This document shows, in pieces, positions 1-11,921 of a DNA stretch of 64,000 nucleotides (the stretch's first letter is position 1; every line of letters begins with the position of its first letter). The stretch is from Lucifuga dentata (taxonomy: Eukaryota; Chordata; Actinopteri; Ophidiiformes; Bythitidae): NCBI GenBank assembly GCA_014773175.1, contig VXCM01000064.1:566151-630150 (forward strand), read 5' to 3'. The translations under genes and the position numbers were made by a program. Below the pieces are notes generated by a model that did no database searches, was not told the origin of the DNA, and saw only the letters and a list, made by a program, of their open reading frames with translations.

Positions 1-197
1 GCCACCTTATCGTTATATAAGTTTATTTAATAAGCAAATAAGTTTAAGATAATTAATTCAGCATAACACTTAGATGAGACTGGCAGGGCACAAAGCCTTG
101 TGAAAAGTTACTGGATGCGTCAATCTCACACTGTCATGCTTAATAAATGGTAATACTAAACACTAAATGGTAATGGTAACACAGGTGAGCTTTGTAC

Positions 198-2209
198 CTC
201 TGTACCAATGGTGGGCTGTGCCCCTGAGTGGGCAGACTCTGGTGGGGGACCTCCATACTTCCTCTGGCCTGTTGTCACATCAAGTGTGTAGCCAGTCCTC
301 TCCAGCAAAGCCTGTTCACCAAAAAACAAACATAACATGAAAAGCAAGCAAGAAAGAGCCAATAATTTGTTTTTAGTTTTTTTTTTTGCATTTAACCACC
401 ATCTTGGTTACCAAAGTGAAATGTATTATTTTACATTTGAAAGCATCACATCATTTAGTAGATATTCTAACAATAAAGCTCATAAATGTTGCATCAATTC
501 TTACTTTGATTTTTGCCTCATCTGGTCCTTTATTGGTGTCTGACACTTTGGTTCCTTGTTTCTCCCTCTGTCTGTACGTCTTCATCACGCCACAAAGAAA
601 GGCACTTTTGTTCTGTAAGAAAAAAGCAATTACATACTATAAAACCAATTTTAAAATACGACATCTTCAGGGCAACCAATTTCTTGGTTGTACAAAATAA
701 GAATAAGCTGTTACACAAGATGTTTGACAGTTCATCTAGCAGATTAAGATCAACGACAGCCATGTGACAACTGTTGTGCAATAACAGTGTAAGTACTTAA
801 AGCTATTACATTTTATACTGCAAAAAGGGATGATCGTGTACCTGGAATGAAAAGGTCAAGGCTATCTGAACAAAACACTGGCCAAGGCACTTCATACCTG
901 AACATGTGAGAGGTCGCTGTCCTTGAACTGCAACAGAACCTGCAGAGCACCTTCCTCGTTGAATTCTTTCAGAGCCTCAATTGCTCGATCATCTAAGTCA
1001 CTGTGTGACACCAAACCTAGAGCAGAGGGCAGAGCACACAAAAAGAGAATGAGCGACCAACAACGAAGAATGAACACTTCAATTCTACCATATCATTAAA
1101 GAATAGGAATTACCGTAAATTGAAATAAAGTTTAAAAAAAATCAGACAGAACCATTTGCATGCAAGTTATATTGCACTGCAAATCACTTTTTAAGTGTAA
1201 TTATTTAATGTAATGAAGACTACAATTAGGATGAGCAGTGGGACAGTCCTAATCTAATGGAGCTGTGTTTGTAGTCAGGCTGCACCTTACTCTCAACCAG
1301 CACGTTTTTTGCAGAACTAATCACAACAGATGTGACAGTGTAACTCGATATGCCAGTACCCTTCTATACAGTGGCTGGGAGTTTCTAATGAGCCTGTCTG
1401 CATTCTCCCCTATGGAGGAGCTGTCACCTGTCCCAGGCAGACACACACCACCAGACAGCTGCTGCCATTGTTTCTGCCTCAGCCCCATCTGGCTGAAAAG
1501 GCCAAACCAGTACTTTTCTGGATCTGACCAAACACATCCTAAAATGACCCCTAAAATTTGATGCTGCAGCTCATGCCAGTAAAGCTGTACAAGTCCTACC
1601 AAAATGAAATAAAGTGCTGGTTTTTAGCAAGATGCAGTAGAATCTCACCTAGTATTTCTGAGGAAAATTTTTAAATATACCTAACTGCATCAAATTTACT
1701 GTCTATCCATCAACCTGCAATACTTTAATGGGATGAAGGAAGGTTTGATATCTGATAGCAGGACTGGACAGGCTCACCAAAAAACTCCCAGGGAGAGGAC
1801 AATACACCCGCCCTGACACCAGAGTTCATGCAACTTTGTTGGGAATGCAAAAGCATTAACATTTTATTCACTGTCACACCAGTGATGTGTGATTGATTAT
1901 TTTGTAGCTCTGCAGTACCCATTTTGGTAGGAAACCACAAAAAGTTGCTTCAGGATCCCAATTCCCCCATTCAAAATGTAATGAAATGACAGTACATGCA
2001 AGAAGTTGATTAACATAAAATTTGTGTATGTTAATATGCTAGGATATTCACCGTGCCTTACCTGCTATGTAAATTTCATCTAGTTTTTCAGCAACTTTCT
2101 GTGGTAAACCAGCTTCTAATAAAGTCTGGAAGTGCTCAGAATGGGTAACTGCAGGAGAGGTGTCCATTGGGTCTTCTGGACCATTTCCATTAATATGTTC
2201 TGTGGCCAT
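198..2209 (-). CDS. syncrip: SYNCRIP/hnRNP Q, N-terminal exons (partial gene)
   Basis: Partial gene for hnRNP Q, an RNA-binding protein of mRNA splicing, stability and transport. Four coding exons on the minus strand: 2062-2209, 898-1016, 505-612 and 198-311, joined in frame (148, 119, 108 and 114 nt) with GT-AG introns. The start is the ATG at 2207-2209, giving MATEHINGNG; the exon begins at 2221, so the open frame upstream is intronic. The 163 residues seen cover the acidic N-terminal unit (about residues 24-107, GLPQKVAEKLDEIY and the DSDLSHVQNKSAF region) and the linker ALLERTGYTLDVTTGQRKYGG, ending at GTE just before RRM1. The RRMs and the RGG tail lie beyond position 1. The N-terminus resembles SYNCRIP more than its paralog HNRNPR, and the neighbours agree. 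The coding sequence shows no breaks. Confidence 0.93.
1017..2061 (-). other. syncrip intron between coding exons 1 and 2
   Basis: AT-rich intron of about 1 kb. I see no RNA gene, coding exon or recognisable repeat in it. Open frames on both strands at 1265-1602 overlap each other and resemble nothing I know. Confidence 0.6.
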
Positions 2210-2221
2210 GTCTCCAGAAAT

Positions 2222-3913
2222 CTGTGTAAATGCAATGAGCCAAATTAATCCTGGGTCAAGGGCAAGAATTGGGATGTGTTCAGGAAAATGCAAAGTCTCA
2301 GACTTGTCAAGCAGAAAAGGTTAATGAGTTCACGGGACAATTTTTTTTTTTTTTTTCCCAGCATTTATGATTTTATTCAATAAAGCTTATTAATGCATAG
2401 GGGATGTCAAAAAAATGCAAAATGTTATGGTGGTTATGTGGTACTTTACAGGCAGGAGACTTTTCACAATCCCGAAGTAACACTTGCAGCTTTCAGCTTG
2501 CATGAAACAGACACTCTGAGAACTGTATATGGGCAGCTGTCACATGCAGTTGTACACAGACAATACACATGCCTTATTCCTCACAGACATCAATAACACA
2601 ATAACCTGCAAAATTAATTAAATACAGTTTACACCAATATCTTCCAATCTGGTTATTTTTGAACCAAGTTGTTTGTGCAAATAGAGCCAAGTTCGCTTCC
2701 TAACCGTATATCTCAGCCCTCTCGGCAACTAATGCTGCACAAGCCCGGCCTGCTTTGGTCTCTAAATTACATGTTAGCTTACCTTCTCACTGCTGACTTC
2801 AGCACTGGCTAGATAGCTGATACACGTGTTCCATCAGCGAGCGAGCCCCGGTTTCCGGTGGCTGACCAGTAAGCAAGCATGTATCTCTTAGCATACTGTC
2901 TACTGGCTCTTTGGCATGACAAACTATCACACTAATGTAAACTCTCTGAGCATAATGTCAGTGACAAATGATTTATTTGTTTATATGACCGGAGCCATTA
3001 TCCAGAGTAGCATTCGGAATGCTCTTTGTTCGAAATGTATCAACGACTGGCCTTAGCAAAACGTGGAGGGTTGCCTTCTATTTTGGCCTAACTTGGCTAG
3101 CGATATCTTTAGCCAATATTAGCTAATAGTTATGCAAACATTATATTGTAACAACTAAATCTTATTACACTGGAAAGCACCTGGTTTATGGTTCAAAAAT
3201 TTGTTCAAAGTGTGTAACTTAGAGTCCATCGTACAGCTCAACATTAAATTTGGGATCAATAATTGGTCTAATGATCACGTTACATTTAGCGGGGACGGGC
3301 TGCCTCGCACACGTTCAAGCTAGCTAACTAGCTTACTGTTATATACAGCTACTGTAACAGCAAACAAGCCAACTAGGGACGTTCACTGGGGCAGCAGCAT
3401 GTCCTGCTAGTTTGCAATGCTATAAATGTGCCTGCATTTAGTTTTCTTGTAGAAAAAACATGTAGAATACAAATGTCTGAATCGCAAAATCGTGCTGATA
3501 AATGGCTTTTGCTAGCTAGCTACAGTTAGCATACAATGACAATGAGCATGTCAATTCCACGATCTGTCAAAAAATGGCTAGCTCGTTGCTAGCATGCTAT
3601 TTCAAATGGTATTTCAGCGGAGCTATTGTTATAACGTCATTTGTCAGTACGAACATAACCAACTGATAGAATTAGCATTTTCAATGTAATCTGATATTAA
3701 GAGGCCCCAAAAGCCAGAGGTTTAGCTAGTCAGGTGCGTGGTTTGTCAACGTGCCGCCACATAGGAAGAGTCCATTTTCAAAAAGCCGGTCTGGAGAACT
3801 CGTTCCCTACCACCACCAGTTTCCACATTGTTTGAAACACCACCGTACGATTCACACTTTTTAGCAATCAATTAAGCAACAAGCACGTCACCTGTTAATA
3901 GCATTCGCCCTAC
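2222..3913 (-). other. syncrip intron 1 with GCTAGC cluster
   Basis: The first intron carries six GCTAGC words between 3096 and 3593 (starts 3096, 3319, 3511, 3515, 3577, 3588), with related words such as GCTAACTAGC. A poly-T run lies at 2341-2357. Otherwise no feature is recognised. Confidence 0.6.
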
Positions 3914-4068
3914 CTGCCGCTGGATCACCAACGTATATGGTGTTGATTATTTAGGAAGATAAATGTAATATTTAAAAGACAGAAAAAGTGTAAAACTCCC
4001 GGCACTGGTCCGGCTTCAGTCATTCACTCTTGAGGATGTAAAATGGCTGCCACGTTCACGCCGCGAGT
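3914..4068 (-). promoter_or_regulatory. syncrip: syncrip noncoding first exon and promoter region
   Basis: On the minus strand a CAG|GTAGGG donor ends a candidate 5' UTR exon at 3914; the first coding exon begins at 2221 after an ACAG acceptor. The upstream part is locally CpG-rich and contains AAAATGGCTGCC on the plus strand (4040-4051), which resembles a YY1 site, a common element of TATA-less housekeeping promoters. No TATA box is visible. The transcription start is inferred, not seen. Confidence 0.5.
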
Positions 4069-4135
4069 NCACTGGTCCGGCTTCAGTCATTCACTCTTGA
4101 GGATGTAAAATGGCTGCCACGTTCACGCCGCGAGT
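4003..4135. other. Exact 66-bp direct duplication around a single N (assembly overlap)
   Basis: Positions 4003-4068 and 4070-4135 are identical, separated only by N at 4069. This is the signature of two contig ends that overlap but were joined without being merged. It lies over the syncrip promoter and would duplicate promoter elements if taken at face value. Confidence 0.88.
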
Positions 4136-4240
4136 TTTGTCTCGTCGATGGGGTTTCTTGGACAGCCCTGCACGGGCTCGCCTTGTATGCATTTTACAGT
4201 AGAACAGCAGGTCATACACACAGGGAGGCAGAGAGGCAGG

Positions 4241-4248
4241 CACACACA

Positions 4249-4279
<31 letters not shown>

Positions 4280-4346
4280 GTGAACAGACAGTAGAGAGAC
4301 AGACAGGCAGACAGAAAGAGAGAGAGGGAGAGAGGGAGGGAGAGAT
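4241..4346. repeat. Compound (CA)n-(GA)n microsatellite
   Basis: A CA run from 4241 passes into GA-rich repeats to about 4346, just upstream of syncrip. The matching open frames on both strands are products of the repeat. Confidence 0.9.
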
Positions 4347-7226
4347 CTGCACTTTTCATATGCTAAACTAATAACATTAGCTATTTAACTCAGTACAAAG
4401 TATAATTTACTGTCAACCTGCATGTGGAACAAAATTTTGGTAGACCTGTGCTAAATATTCCATGAGCCAGTGCAAGTATCATACTTAACAAGACAAATAG
4501 GCCCATAGTTTTGTGTGCTGTTTATTTGGGGTAAACTGTTTGCATCAGATGGAATGAGAAATGGGGCTAATTTGATATTAAATTAACAGTGCAATTAGCA
4601 TAATAGACACAATTGTTGGGTTACAGAACAGTAAAAAGCTCAGTTATCATCATAAATATAATAAACACTGGGACTGAAAGTTAACCTTACAGGTGAACAT
4701 ATTGCTAATAAAATAATGAAGTTAACACTAGAATAATTTAATATTGTCCTGCTACTATTGCTACTAATATAATAACATGAAAAAGTTAGATGTTGAACCT
4801 TAAAATATCATTTGTTTCATAGGATAATTTAATCATGTGAGCTCAGAACTTTGAAATAAATATATAGAATAATTGTTCCATTGAGATATTTCAATGTGTA
4901 AACAGCTGTCCAGTTCTGTGCTAAATGACTTTTTTTTTCATCTTTTTAGAAAAATTGATTTTCTTTTACAAAATATAATGCTGTTCTATATCCAAATGTA
5001 TATAATCAAATACAATGGACCTTGAGAGAACAATGCTGAGGCAGATCCCACTTTCCACCACACTGTGTCACTCTCCCCATGGATAAAAGAGTGTAAACAT
5101 GGTATTCATAGAAAGTTATATGGTTATAAGCTGATATGATACAGATACAACAGGTACAAGTAGGTGACTGTACTACTGGAGAGTTATTTATTAATGTTTA
5201 GCAAAAAAAAACTTTTTTATTTAAAATATTTTAAATATCTTTTTTTTTGTATGTGTGTGAATATAATGAGAACTTTTTTATGCGCAACTAGTGTCTGCAA
5301 GCCAACACTATGTTCTACAATAAGATTGTTTGGCTTGTTTATTACTGTGATTAGCCAATATATATTTACCTTTAATAACAAAAAAATCACAATTCGGTCA
5401 TATAAAATATAAATGTACAACTTACAGTATAAGCTATTATCTATTGAGGTTTACTTGATTTTTAATTATACCTTATTTAAGATCAATTCAAACATTTTGG
5501 TGCTCTAGTTTTTGTGACAATTTGTATACAAAGACACAAACAGGCAGATGTACACACAGATAGATTACATATCCCACTCTCGAAGAGCATATCCTGTATG
5601 CTCTTCAACAGTCTGCTATTCTCTTATGCTGCATTTTGATAAACCCAGTCACCTTCCACTGACCTCCACCCCTCCAGATACAGTGACTGTATGCATATGG
5701 AGCTTACAGAAGTGGAATTTATCCACAATCAACATTAAAACGTGAGTGCATTGTATGTTTTAATTGCAATACATTGTAAAATTGTGTAAAATGAATGGGA
5801 AGTACAATTATATCTGTTATTCCTGTGATCTATGGGTAAGCTCCAGCCTGTGTAAAACATTAAATCTAGTGCAGACAGAGGCTGAGCTTATGAATGCAGG
5901 TTATGAATTTGAGTTAATTCTTTATTGGCAGAGGACAGTTTTATTGGTCCAGCATGTGCATAAACTGGCAAGAGCCATCTGTTTGTCTGTTATCTTCATC
6001 ACAACTAGACTGCATGAGTTAGTGCTTGACTTATAGCTGAAACAATAAAATATTTGCTGGTAAATGACTCCAACAATTCCATAGATACAGAACATGTAGA
6101 ACTTCATGATGAAGGCTGGTACATGTTGAGGAAAAAATTACACAGCTGTTAGGAATGTTGGTAATAACCTTTAAGGCAGCTAAAGAGTTTGCCATATTTG
6201 TCACTAAGACATAATTATTTTGGGGACATTTTATATGAAGGATCAAGGTTAGTAGCAAGTTGTTTCATGAAGAAAATTAAAGTTGCTTTAAACAAAATAA
6301 AGCAGTTTGCAGAAGCAGAAAATAACACTATTTTAAAAAGATTAAATTAATATGCTGGATTTACTGTATATACTTGGAGAAACTGAAAAATACAAATAGA
6401 AATACATATACATTTGTACCAAGTGAAAACTTTATTGAGAAGTATTTTGGTTATTTTTTTCCCCTTTTAATAATTATCCAGGTCCAGCTGGTGCTCATCA
6501 TAATGTCTGTTTTGGACTTCTTGACAAGCAGATTACTGCTCATGCCTCTCAGGGCTCCTCTGAAAACATACTTTAAGCATAGCTCATATAACAGCCACAA
6601 CAGGACAGTGTCAAGCCTGTTATCCAGCATTACTTTAAACCTTCAGCTCTTAGACAGAACTTCGTCTACAACAATTTGGGATCCTGTATTGTTGCCAATA
6701 TAAAACACACCTCAAAAAAAAAAGAAAAAAAAAATGTAGTTGGAAATCCAGTATGTCCAAATTTAGCATTACTTTTATTGTCCGGGGAGCAGATCCAACT
6801 TCATAAACACAAATAATTACAATACTAGGAAACTGGGTTCATTTCTAAACTGAAAATGGACAGTCTTCTCTTTATATTTGTAATCTGTGTGACATGAATG
6901 AGATGGCAATGGCATTTTTGTATTTCCCTGCTACATTGTTGTTCATTGTTTCAACTGACCTATGCCAAAAACAATATTTGTCTAGATAATGGGTGCCAAG
7001 CCTCTTCAGTAAACAGTGTTTCAAGATACAAAACTGTTCTGCAGGATTGTTCACTTTTTACATTTCACAGTAAAACAGTAATGAGTTTAAGAAGGGGGTC
7101 GGGGTGGACTTTATTTCAGATTTTTTGTCCATTAATTATGATTCCTATAGTCAGAGTTAGACTACAGTGCTCCATTAAATATAATTAGAGAGTTATATTT
7201 GTATTTTCATCTTAGATAGTCTTATC

Positions 7227-7275
7227 TTACCTAATGTCCACCATGTCCATGTGGGACATGGTGGACATTAGGTAA
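7227..7275. repeat. Perfect 22-bp inverted repeat (short hairpin)
   Basis: Arms 7227-7248 and 7254-7275 are perfect reverse complements separated by a 5-nt loop. The flanks outside the arms do not pair. No terminal inverted repeat of a known element was recognised. The stem is short for a typical miRNA precursor, so its nature is open. Confidence 0.85.
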
Positions 7276-7881
7276 TTATCAAAGACATATTATAGCATTA
7301 CATTTGTCAGTTTCATGTTTGTTCGATGGTTATGATCCCTTTGTATCTGGTGATAAAAGTTCTGGAACCTTCTTTGATGATGACCACAAACTATTTTATG
7401 CCTCCAGTACAGCAATGATTGACTTACAGGCCATGAACCTGCTATACTTGTCCCCAAATCCTGTCATGCCACTATGTGGACAGTGTCTCTATGTGCTCTT
7501 GTCACGAAAACAGCAAAATTTTGACTCCTGAACAACCCATCATAGCTTTTGTTTTTCACTTTCAGTCAGTGCACAGTTATACACATACCATTGACTTTCT
7601 GGTTAATTTATACAAAAGTAGATAAAGAATTATGCCAAAAGATTTGACATTTTTTGCAGATATTATAACAGTTCTATCCAACAAAGTGGTAAAATGTTTT
7701 TGAGAAACTGTTAAATTGATTGGACTTAAACCATTCTATCTATAGGTGCTACAAAAAAAGATGTACATTGGAATATGAGAGCGCAAATAAAGGACCCAGA
7801 CTAATAAAAACTGCAAGATATTGTGCTAATTTACTCCCAACAGGTATTCATAAAGTAGAACAGGATTTTAATGTGTAGAAA

Positions 7882-7946
7882 GACAATATTTATCATCATT
7901 GTTTAATCAATATTCAATATTTATCATGACAATATTTATCATCATT
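7882..7946. repeat. 19-bp direct repeat pair
   Basis: The word GACAATATTTATCATCATT occurs at 7882-7900 and again at 7928-7946. The spacing is 46 bp start to start. It may be a local duplication in AT-rich DNA. Confidence 0.8.
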
Positions 7947-8100
7947 ATCTTCTTTGGTTGTTACTGATTTTTTGCTGGCCATCTTAGTAATGCTTTTCAG
8001 TGAGCATAACCACAGAAACGTAATTCCTTGGCCTTGTACTGTGCAAAGCCTGACTGAGTATAGATGTGACCATTTGCACCTGTTCTATTCTGCATGTGTG

Positions 8101-8507
8101 TTATCGACCTGCAGGCATTGGGTCATTATTGATGTTCTTGTGTATGCACGTAAGAGGACGACCCAGTAGAAAGTTGTCATGATCATAATAGTCTTTATCA
8201 ATGCCAACTACATCCTCCAACAGAGACAGTGCTGATGCTGGAATTCCTGAAATGAATCTCATCGGTTTCATCAAGTGTAACGATGTAGGGTTATACCATA
8301 GCCTGCAGTGATATGGAAAACAGCAGGCAGCAGTAAGAAAATGTTATACCATTCTATTTCTACTAATCGTGAGCGTGGTCTTTCAGTCTTGCCACCTGCA
8401 GAACTTAAGAAATTCTCCTTGTTTTGTAAATCATGAGAATATGAAGAATTTGTATCCTCAACATCCTCAGTCTTCATCAACCACTCCTTTACAAGGACAC
8501 TGCTCAT
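8101..8507 (-). pseudogene. Possible degenerate coding remnant, unrecognised
   Basis: On the minus strand an open frame runs from ATG at 8507 to a TGA at 8271-8273. It overlaps by one base an ATG at 8269-8271 in another frame, open to the TAA at 8101-8103. That second frame reads MKPMRFISGIPASALSLLED and continues with protein-like composition. After one stop it stays open about 35 codons more. A TTTTTAG that could be an acceptor precedes the first stretch. This could be a frame-broken gene relic or chance. I recognise no family. Confidence 0.2.
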
Positions 8508-10059
8508 CTCTAGTGAATGTAAGAAGCCAAATGTGACATCTAAAAACAGATAAATAAAAATATTGGATCTTGAAAGATGTGATCACACACAATGTTAAAT
8601 TGTATTACATATTTCAGTTGATGGTTATGATTAGATGTTACATCTTACTTAAATAATGTTGCTACAGTGTCCATACCACTACTTTTCCTTTTATGTTTTC
8701 ACTCTTTCAAGGCTTTCTTGTTTGTGCAGACAATGACACAGGATGTGAGCACTTAAGCAAACAGACATATGAAATACAAAACAATTGTCATATTCATCCT
8801 TGACATTTTAGATTTTGGAGGTGGACAGATGGATACACATGAACAAGGACCAAATTTCTATCCACTTATTCATAATGTCATCCATCCATCCTCCAAGTTT
8901 TTAAGAAGCCACAGTGCTGAAACCATGTGTGTTTTAGCCTTATTATACACTCTGAAATTAAAGATAAAAAGAATACACCTGAAATACAGCAGTAATTGCT
9001 GACATTCTTTTTTTAGTTAATATTGTAGGGTTTTCACTTCATTAAATTCCACATCTAAAGTTAGAAACTATCAAATAATTCCAGTATTATACCTGTCATG
9101 AAGTTCACAATGATAAGTGATAGAAAAAACAGTGTGCATTTGAGATTGCATGTGTTGACTGATGTAAAGATAGGATGCCAGATTTTTTTTGTCCATTCAG
9201 TTGAAGGAAGCTCTGACTAAAATAATTTAATAATCCAATTAAAGGTAACAAAAAAAAAAAAAAAAAAAAAAAAACACTAAATAAATATAAAAAAATAAAA
9301 GAAAAAATTAATCAAACAGAAAACACGAGTCAGTTTTTACAGTTCCTGAAAAATAAATGATTACAATAGAACCTGCAAAAGATATTTGGTGTTGGCTTTA
9401 TACTGGCAGTATCTAATTTGATGATCAATTTAATTATGTTGCATGAATGAAAAAGTAATACTTATAATTTTGTTTCATTAAGATATTGTAAATCATACAA
9501 CATCATACAGCAAAGAGTGTTTAAAGTCTGTCATTAGCTTTTACAGACAAATGCTGTATCATCAGCATGTGGTGAAAAATACTTATGCTATTGATTTTTC
9601 TTGAGGACAGTGTTTAAAAAATTATGTAAAATACAGAATATGTAAGATCTACAGTCACATATACTTTGTTTTAACTGTCTAAGACTATTAAGATTTTTTA
9701 AAAAACAGCCAATTTAAAAGAAGGGGGGAAAAATGTCTTCATGTTATTTCAGCTTTTCATTTTTTAAAATGGTTTTCATAATTCAGAATCATAAGCATAA
9801 CACTTTACTTTACAGTGTAACATCATATTACCTATACAAGTGATCTGACTGCTTGAAACCAAAATGACCATGACAGTCACAAACTAATGACCTGCCTTTT
9901 GCCTTGACATGATAAATGATACCAACTCTCAGTTCCTAAGTAACAAAAACCCAGGGATTAAACACACCATTCATAGTCAAGATGGAAAGATGATGGGAGT
10001 GTGTTTTGACTTTCCTCTGTGTGTTATCTCATTCTTTGCTTACAAAGGATTATGAGAGA

Positions 10060-10158
10060 TAATTAGATGGCCAATGACTCAGTCAGATCTCTGATAAGGT
10101 TGGCAGGTTTCTTCCTAATCTAGGAAGTCGACATAGACTGAGGGACATTGGTATAAAA
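10060..10158 (+). promoter_or_regulatory. cga: cga promoter: TATA box with upstream elements
   Basis: A strong TATAAAA lies at 10152-10158, about 85 bp before the end of exon 1. Upstream are TAATTA (10060-10065), a possible LIM-homeodomain site; CCAAT (10071-10075) overlapping TGACTCA (10075-10081), an AP-1/CRE-like site; and TGATAAGG (10092-10099), a GATA site. Mammalian alpha-subunit promoters use LIM-homeodomain, CRE and GATA elements, so this set fits pituitary expression. Factor binding is inferred. Confidence 0.65.
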
Positions 10159-10357
10159 GGACATGGGCTAAGACAATAGGGTCTTCAGTAAAAAAGGGGT
10201 CCTATACAGCGCAGAGGCACAAAAAAGGACAAAACTCAACATGGTAATTCTGTAGCCGCACAGGTCTTATTCCTTTACATTACTATGATTCAGATTTTTC
10301 ATTGGTGGCATTTGATTTCTTCTGTATCTGCTTTATTAGGTCATTACTGCAACCAGG

Positions 10358-11703
10358 ATGGACTTGATGAAATCAACTGGACTGTCTCTTCTTCTGTTGT
10401 CTTTTCTTCTTTACCTAGCTGATTCTTACCCCAACAGTGACATGTCAAACAGTAAGATTTGATTATAGCACAAACACTAGTGTGTGTTCTTCATCAGCAG
10501 CATCAACCTTTTAGGCATTATTGCAGTATGCAATTGTTCATATAAACACGATTTACAACTACAGTATATGTATCTGATTGCTGATAATTAAATTAAGTGA
10601 CAGGATGTAACTAATAATTAAATCTGAAGGATCTTTGTATAGTGAAAAAGAAACTAAGGATCTCTTTCTGTTAAAAACATGTTCTGCTTGTATTTATTGA
10701 TATTCACAACAAGATCAGCAGGTCTTGATTATGGCTGTTAAACTGCTGTCATCCTTCTCTAGTGGGCTGTGAAGAATGCACACTGAGAAAAAATGGTTTC
10801 TTCTCGGATGATCGTCCAGTGTACCAGTGCATGGGCTGCTGCTTCTCAAGAGCATATCCCACACCTCTCAAATCCAAGTCGAACATGATGATCCCAAAGA
10901 ACATCACCTCAGAGGCAACATGCTGTGTTGCAAAGCACAGCTATGAGGTACAGGAACCAGAAAGGCACAGCAAACTTTTCTTTAAATATAGTACTTACTG
11001 TATACCAAACTGGTTTATAGTAAGATTAAAATGAGCCTGAAAGGTATGTGGTGTCTGAAGCTGCAAGCCTTGATATATTGCCCAAGTCATTCACTCTTTC
11101 AGCAATATAAAGTTAAAATACTCTGTATCAAAATATTCCAGTTTGGTAATAGACTGCAGTTGTTATTTTCTTTTTTTTTTAAGAGTCTGAATTAGTTTTA
11201 ATTTTATTTTATAATTCTTTAGTTCATTAGTAGATTTTCTGGTGGTTTGCTAGTTGTAGTTCAGTTTTTGTTTCCACTAATGGAATAAAGTGTTTCTTTA
11301 ACAATCATGTATGAATTTATTTAGACATGTATTTCTACATCTATTATTAGTAATCTATTATTGCTTGTCAGATAAAAAAAGTAGTTTTAGCTATTTCATA
11401 TACAGTTTCCTTTTATTGTTATTGCAGTTTATGAGAAGTCCTGATAATTTTGCTGCATCAGTCAGTTCAATTGTCTTCAAAAATCTGAAAATAAGTATTC
11501 AAACAATACCAGAAGCGAAGAAAAGATGATTTTCCCCCTTCAGAGTTACCTAGTGCCACTGATGCTATTGCTGTTATTGTTGCTGGATATTTAATGTTAA
11601 TATTTATGGTTGATTATTGCTCTTTCAGACAGAAGTTATGGGCTCAAGAGTAAGAAACCATACAGACTGCCACTGCAGCACCTGCTATTTTCACAAGATA
11701 TGA
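10358..11703 (+). CDS. cga: Glycoprotein hormone alpha subunit (common gonadotropin/TSH alpha chain)
   Basis: Secreted common alpha chain that pairs with FSH, LH and TSH beta chains in the pituitary. Coding exons 10358-10451, 10763-10947 and 11629-11703 join in frame (94, 185, 75 nt) to 117 residues, a usual length. Residues 1 to about 23 are a signal peptide ([20 protein letters not shown]); the mature chain starts near YPNSD. The cystine-knot pattern is complete, with ten cysteines (CEEC, QCMGCC, TCC, CHCSTC), and both N-glycosylation sites (NIT, NHT) are present. It ends CYFHKI, as in perch-like fishes. The start at 10358 matches fish homologs. An in-frame ATG at 10241-10243, the last codon of exon 1, would add seven residues and has a good context, so it remains possible. 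Single-copy and intact. Confidence 0.96.
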
Positions 11704-11915
11704 GACTGAAAAAGAAGACAATTCTGCAGCACTCAGCTTGGCAACATATAGTGTTTGTTATACTGTGCACAAGTTCTTTCTGTTTTATAATTATTATATT
11801 GTGTTGTTGAAATATATCTTTTTATAGTGATCCTCTTGTGTTTGTGATGTGTAACTAATCTGTGCTGACAGAACGTGTGACAGAATGTATATGTTTCATT
11901 GTAGATTGAGATGCA

Positions 11916-11921
11916 ATTAAA
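11916..11921 (+). terminator. cga: cga polyadenylation signal (ATTAAA)
   Basis: ATTAAA about 210 bp after the stop codon is the nearest good signal. A T/G-rich stretch follows at about 11935-11970, as expected of a downstream element. Confidence 0.5.

Larger units (their letters stand above)
4347..10050. other. Intergenic region, syncrip to cga
   Basis: AT-rich DNA with no gene I can support. It contains a 22-bp-arm hairpin (7227-7275), a 19-bp direct repeat (7882-7900 and 7928-7946), weak coding-like open stretches on the minus strand (8101-8507) and a 24-base poly-A at about 9250. In human the serotonin receptor gene HTR1E lies in the corresponding interval; I see no GPCR coding sequence here. 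Confidence 0.6.

Noticed and set aside
2048..2293. Upstream methionine for syncrip at 2293
   Set aside because: An ACAG acceptor at 2222-2223 makes the upstream part intronic; MATEH at 2209 matches the family start.
4123..4371. Open frames on both strands near 4123-4371
   Set aside because: They arise from CA/GA repeats and are not coding.
7304..7531. Open frame of 75 codons as a small gene
   Set aside because: No known family, no promoter or splice support, and of a length expected by chance.
4347..10050. Snoserved snoRNA host or HTR1E ortholog between syncrip and cga
   Set aside because: I looked for SNORD50-like C/D box sequence and for GPCR motifs and found neither.
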